Shown here piece after piece: positions 5,969-7,407 of a stretch of 7,407 nt of DNA. Made by a program: the position numbers and the translations under genes. The number at the start of each line of letters is the position of its first letter. Position 1 is the first letter of the stretch. The DNA comes from an uncultured Eubacteriales bacterium (GTDB lineage: Bacteria > Bacillota > Clostridia > Christensenellales > Borkfalkiaceae). The stretch is from positions 1-7,407 of the forward strand of contig CACXDQ010000103.1 in NCBI GenBank assembly GCA_902766475.1. The letters run 5' to 3'. Under the pieces are notes generated by a model. The model was not told the origin of the DNA. It did no database searches and saw only the letters and a list, made by a program, of their open reading frames with translations.

Positions 5969-6747
5969 CTTTTTCGGAATTTTATTCTTATTTAACAAAA
6001 TATGCGCCGCTCGAACTGTCGAAAAAGCTGTGCGAAAAAGACGGAATGTACGACAACAGCGGAATTATCCTCGATATGGAGGAAAACGCAGACGTGAGCG
6101 GAATAGTTTTCACCCTCGACCTCACCTCGAAAAGCGTTGAATTTGCGACGGAAAACGGGTGTAATTTAATAGTTACGCACCACCCGGCGATATATTCGCC
6201 CATAAAGCGGCTTGAATGCGGCGACGCCGTCTATTCGGCGGCGAAAAGCGGTATCGGCGTAATATCGATGCACCTCAATTTCGATTGCGCCGAGAGGGGG
6301 ATAGATTATTATTTGGCCGAAGGGCTCGGCGCAAAAGAGCAAAAAATAGTCGAAGTTCTCGGAGAAAACGTTGGATACGGCAGAATTTTTGACGTTGACG
6401 GGCTTACGGCTGACGGGCTTTTGGAGAGGTTTAAAAGTGTTTTTGCCACTCAAAAGGCGTTTATATACGGCGGTAAAGCCGAAAAAATACATAGGATAGC
6501 TTCGTTTTGCGGGGCAGGGCTCGACGAATGTGCGATAGAAGCGGCAATTTTGGAAAAAGCCGACGCCGTAGTTTCGGCGGATATAAAGCACCACGTTTTG
6601 GTCGAAGCGGTCGAAAAGGGCTTGGCGGTGCTTTCTTGCACGCACTATTCCACGGAATATTACGGAATGAAAAAGATTTGCGAAAATTTCGCAAAAAATC
6701 ATAAAAATCAAAAAATTATTTTCTATGACGACGAGCGCTTTTTGTGA
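5965..6747 (+). CDS. Nif3/YqfO-family dinuclear metal centre protein
   Basis: This 260-residue Nif3-like (DUF34) protein belongs to a family known to form toroidal hexamers with two metal ions per subunit. Its biochemical role is still debated; some members have been linked to GTP cyclohydrolase I-like folate chemistry or metal handling. Metal ligands are visible: H72-H73 in VTHHP, D107 in MHLNFD, and H227 and E231 in THYSTE. A further conserved DIKHH lies at 206-210. Length is that of the short form (like E. coli YbgI, about 247). The PII-like insertion of B. subtilis YqfO (about 370) is absent. The start is firm: GAGGAG (5951-5956) lies 8 nt before the ATG, which overlaps the trmK stop by 4 nt. 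The trmK-nif3 pair is a common Bacillota arrangement, so coupled translation is likely, but a shared pathway is not shown. Confidence 0.93.
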   Translation: MTFSEFYSYLTKYAPLELSKKLCEKDGMYDNSGIILDMEENADVSGIVFTLDLTSKSVEFATENGCNLIVTHHPAIYSPIKRLECGDAVYSAAKSGIGVISMHLNFDCAERGIDYYLAEGLGAKEQKIVEVLGENVGYGRIFDVDGLTADGLLERFKSVFATQKAFIYGGKAEKIHRIASFCGAGLDECAIEAAILEKADAVVSADIKHHVLVEAVEKGLAVLSCTHYSTEYYGMKKICENFAKNHKNQKIIFYDDERFL

Positions 6748-6771
6748 TCGCCGCATGGAAGGAGGGACAAT

Positions 6772-7407
6772 ATGACTTCAAAGATACTCGAATATCAGGA
6801 GATCGACGCACAGCTTAAAGAGATAGAAAATTCTCTTTCGCAGAGCGAGGAAAAGAAAAAGGCGGTTTCCGCCCAGACGTTTTTGAAGAGCGTGAGCGAC
6901 AACGTCGCAAGGCTCGACCAGCGTGCGGACGACCTCGTTATAAAGTTCAATGCGCTTAGCAGATTGTACGAAAAGCTCAAAGATTCGCAGTCGGAATACG
7001 AGCAGATCGTCGAATCGTGCGAGGACGTGAACGAGATAGCTTATATAAAGAAAAAGGCGCAGGAACTTACCGACGAGCTTACCCGTCTTGCGGCGGATAT
7101 GGAGAGCGTTTCCAACGATATAAGCGCCGTATTGAAAGAGTTTGCGCAGATAAAGGCAAAGAGAAAGACCGCAAAGGCGCAGTACGACGAATTTGCGCCC
7201 AAATATAAGGAATTAAAGGAAGCCAAAGACGCCGAGGGCGAGAAAATAAAGGCAAAGCTCAAAAAACTTGAAAAGGATATTCCGTCCGACCTTTTGGAGC
7301 TGTATCAAAAGAAGAGGAACGAGAAGATATTCCCCATTCTGTACTCGGCTAAACAGACGGGCAAATCGTCCATTTCGTGCTGCAGATGCAATACGGAATT
7401 TCCGGGG
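6772..7407 (+). CDS. Coiled-coil C4-type zinc-ribbon protein, partial (3' end outside window)
   Basis: This open frame runs from ATG 6772 to the window edge, giving 212 visible residues and no stop. GGAGG (6761-6765) lies 6 nt before the ATG, a near-ideal ribosome binding site, 24 nt after the Nif3 stop. Residues ~5-185 are almost wholly charged heptad-like helix, rich in Lys, Glu, Asp and Gln with few prolines, which predicts a long antiparallel coiled coil. The end shows the first half of a zinc ribbon, CCRCNTEFP (203-211), where C203 and C206 form a CxxC knuckle. The second CxxC should follow outside the window. This matches the DUF164/CT398-like family, usually about 230-250 aa, often found next to Nif3 genes. 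It may bind nucleic acid or protein partners, but its function is not established. Confidence 0.88.
   Translation, partial: MTSKILEYQEIDAQLKEIENSLSQSEEKKKAVSAQTFLKSVSDNVARLDQRADDLVIKFNALSRLYEKLKDSQSEYEQIVESCEDVNEIAYIKKKAQELTDELTRLAADMESVSNDISAVLKEFAQIKAKRKTAKAQYDEFAPKYKELKEAKDAEGEKIKAKLKKLEKDIPSDLLELYQKKRNEKIFPILYSAKQTGKSSISCCRCNTEFPG

Noticed and set aside
6166..6756. Minus-strand open frame (196 codons) opposite the Nif3-family gene
   Set aside because: It is antisense to a clearly conserved coding sequence, its composition is atypical, and it has no recognisable domain.

Overview
The window suggests a low-to-mid-GC member of the Bacillota, most likely the class Clostridia. The basis is the gene order dgt-like HD gene, dnaG, housekeeping sigma factor, trmK, Nif3-family gene, C4 zinc-ribbon gene. 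This is the macromolecular-synthesis (primase/sigma) operon in its Gram-positive form. Purine-rich GGAGG-type ribosome binding sites and frequent ATA and AGA/AGG codons fit the same assignment. An uncultured gut clostridium is plausible but is only my inference.

Layout. Positions 1-415 hold no credible gene. They contain a chain of short palindromes inside two copies of a ~130-bp direct repeat, 285 bp apart, and the first copy starts at the window edge. A strong hairpin terminator at 421-460 separates this array from a minus-strand AraC-family regulator (485-1321). A 142-bp AT-rich divergent intergenic region (1322-1463) carries a good extended -10 promoter for the regulator and a weaker candidate promoter for the rightward operon. 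From 1464 to the right edge six genes run on the plus strand with almost no gaps. They are an HD-domain dNTP triphosphohydrolase, DnaG primase, RpoD/SigA, TrmK (tRNA m1A22 methyltransferase), a Nif3/YqfO-family dinuclear-metal protein, and a coiled-coil zinc-ribbon protein cut by the window end.

How the genes fit together. The operon links replication priming (DnaG), nucleotide-pool hydrolysis (HD protein), promoter recognition by RNA polymerase (SigA) and tRNA modification (TrmK). Two conserved proteins of poorly understood role follow. Gaps of 3 nt (dgt-dnaG), 13 nt (dnaG-rpoD) and 24 nt (Nif3-zinc ribbon), and overlaps of 8 nt (rpoD-trmK) and 4 nt (trmK-Nif3), point to one transcript with translational coupling. 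The AraC-type gene is divergent and has no obvious functional link to the operon.

The coding part is largely textbook. The least explained part is the palindrome array at 1-415. Its DNA sequence and stems are conserved between copies while the reading frame is not, which argues for a structured repeat family rather than a protein. Smaller oddities are a lengthened Cys-His spacing in the DnaG zinc finger and an apparent TTG start of trmK inside the last codons of rpoD.
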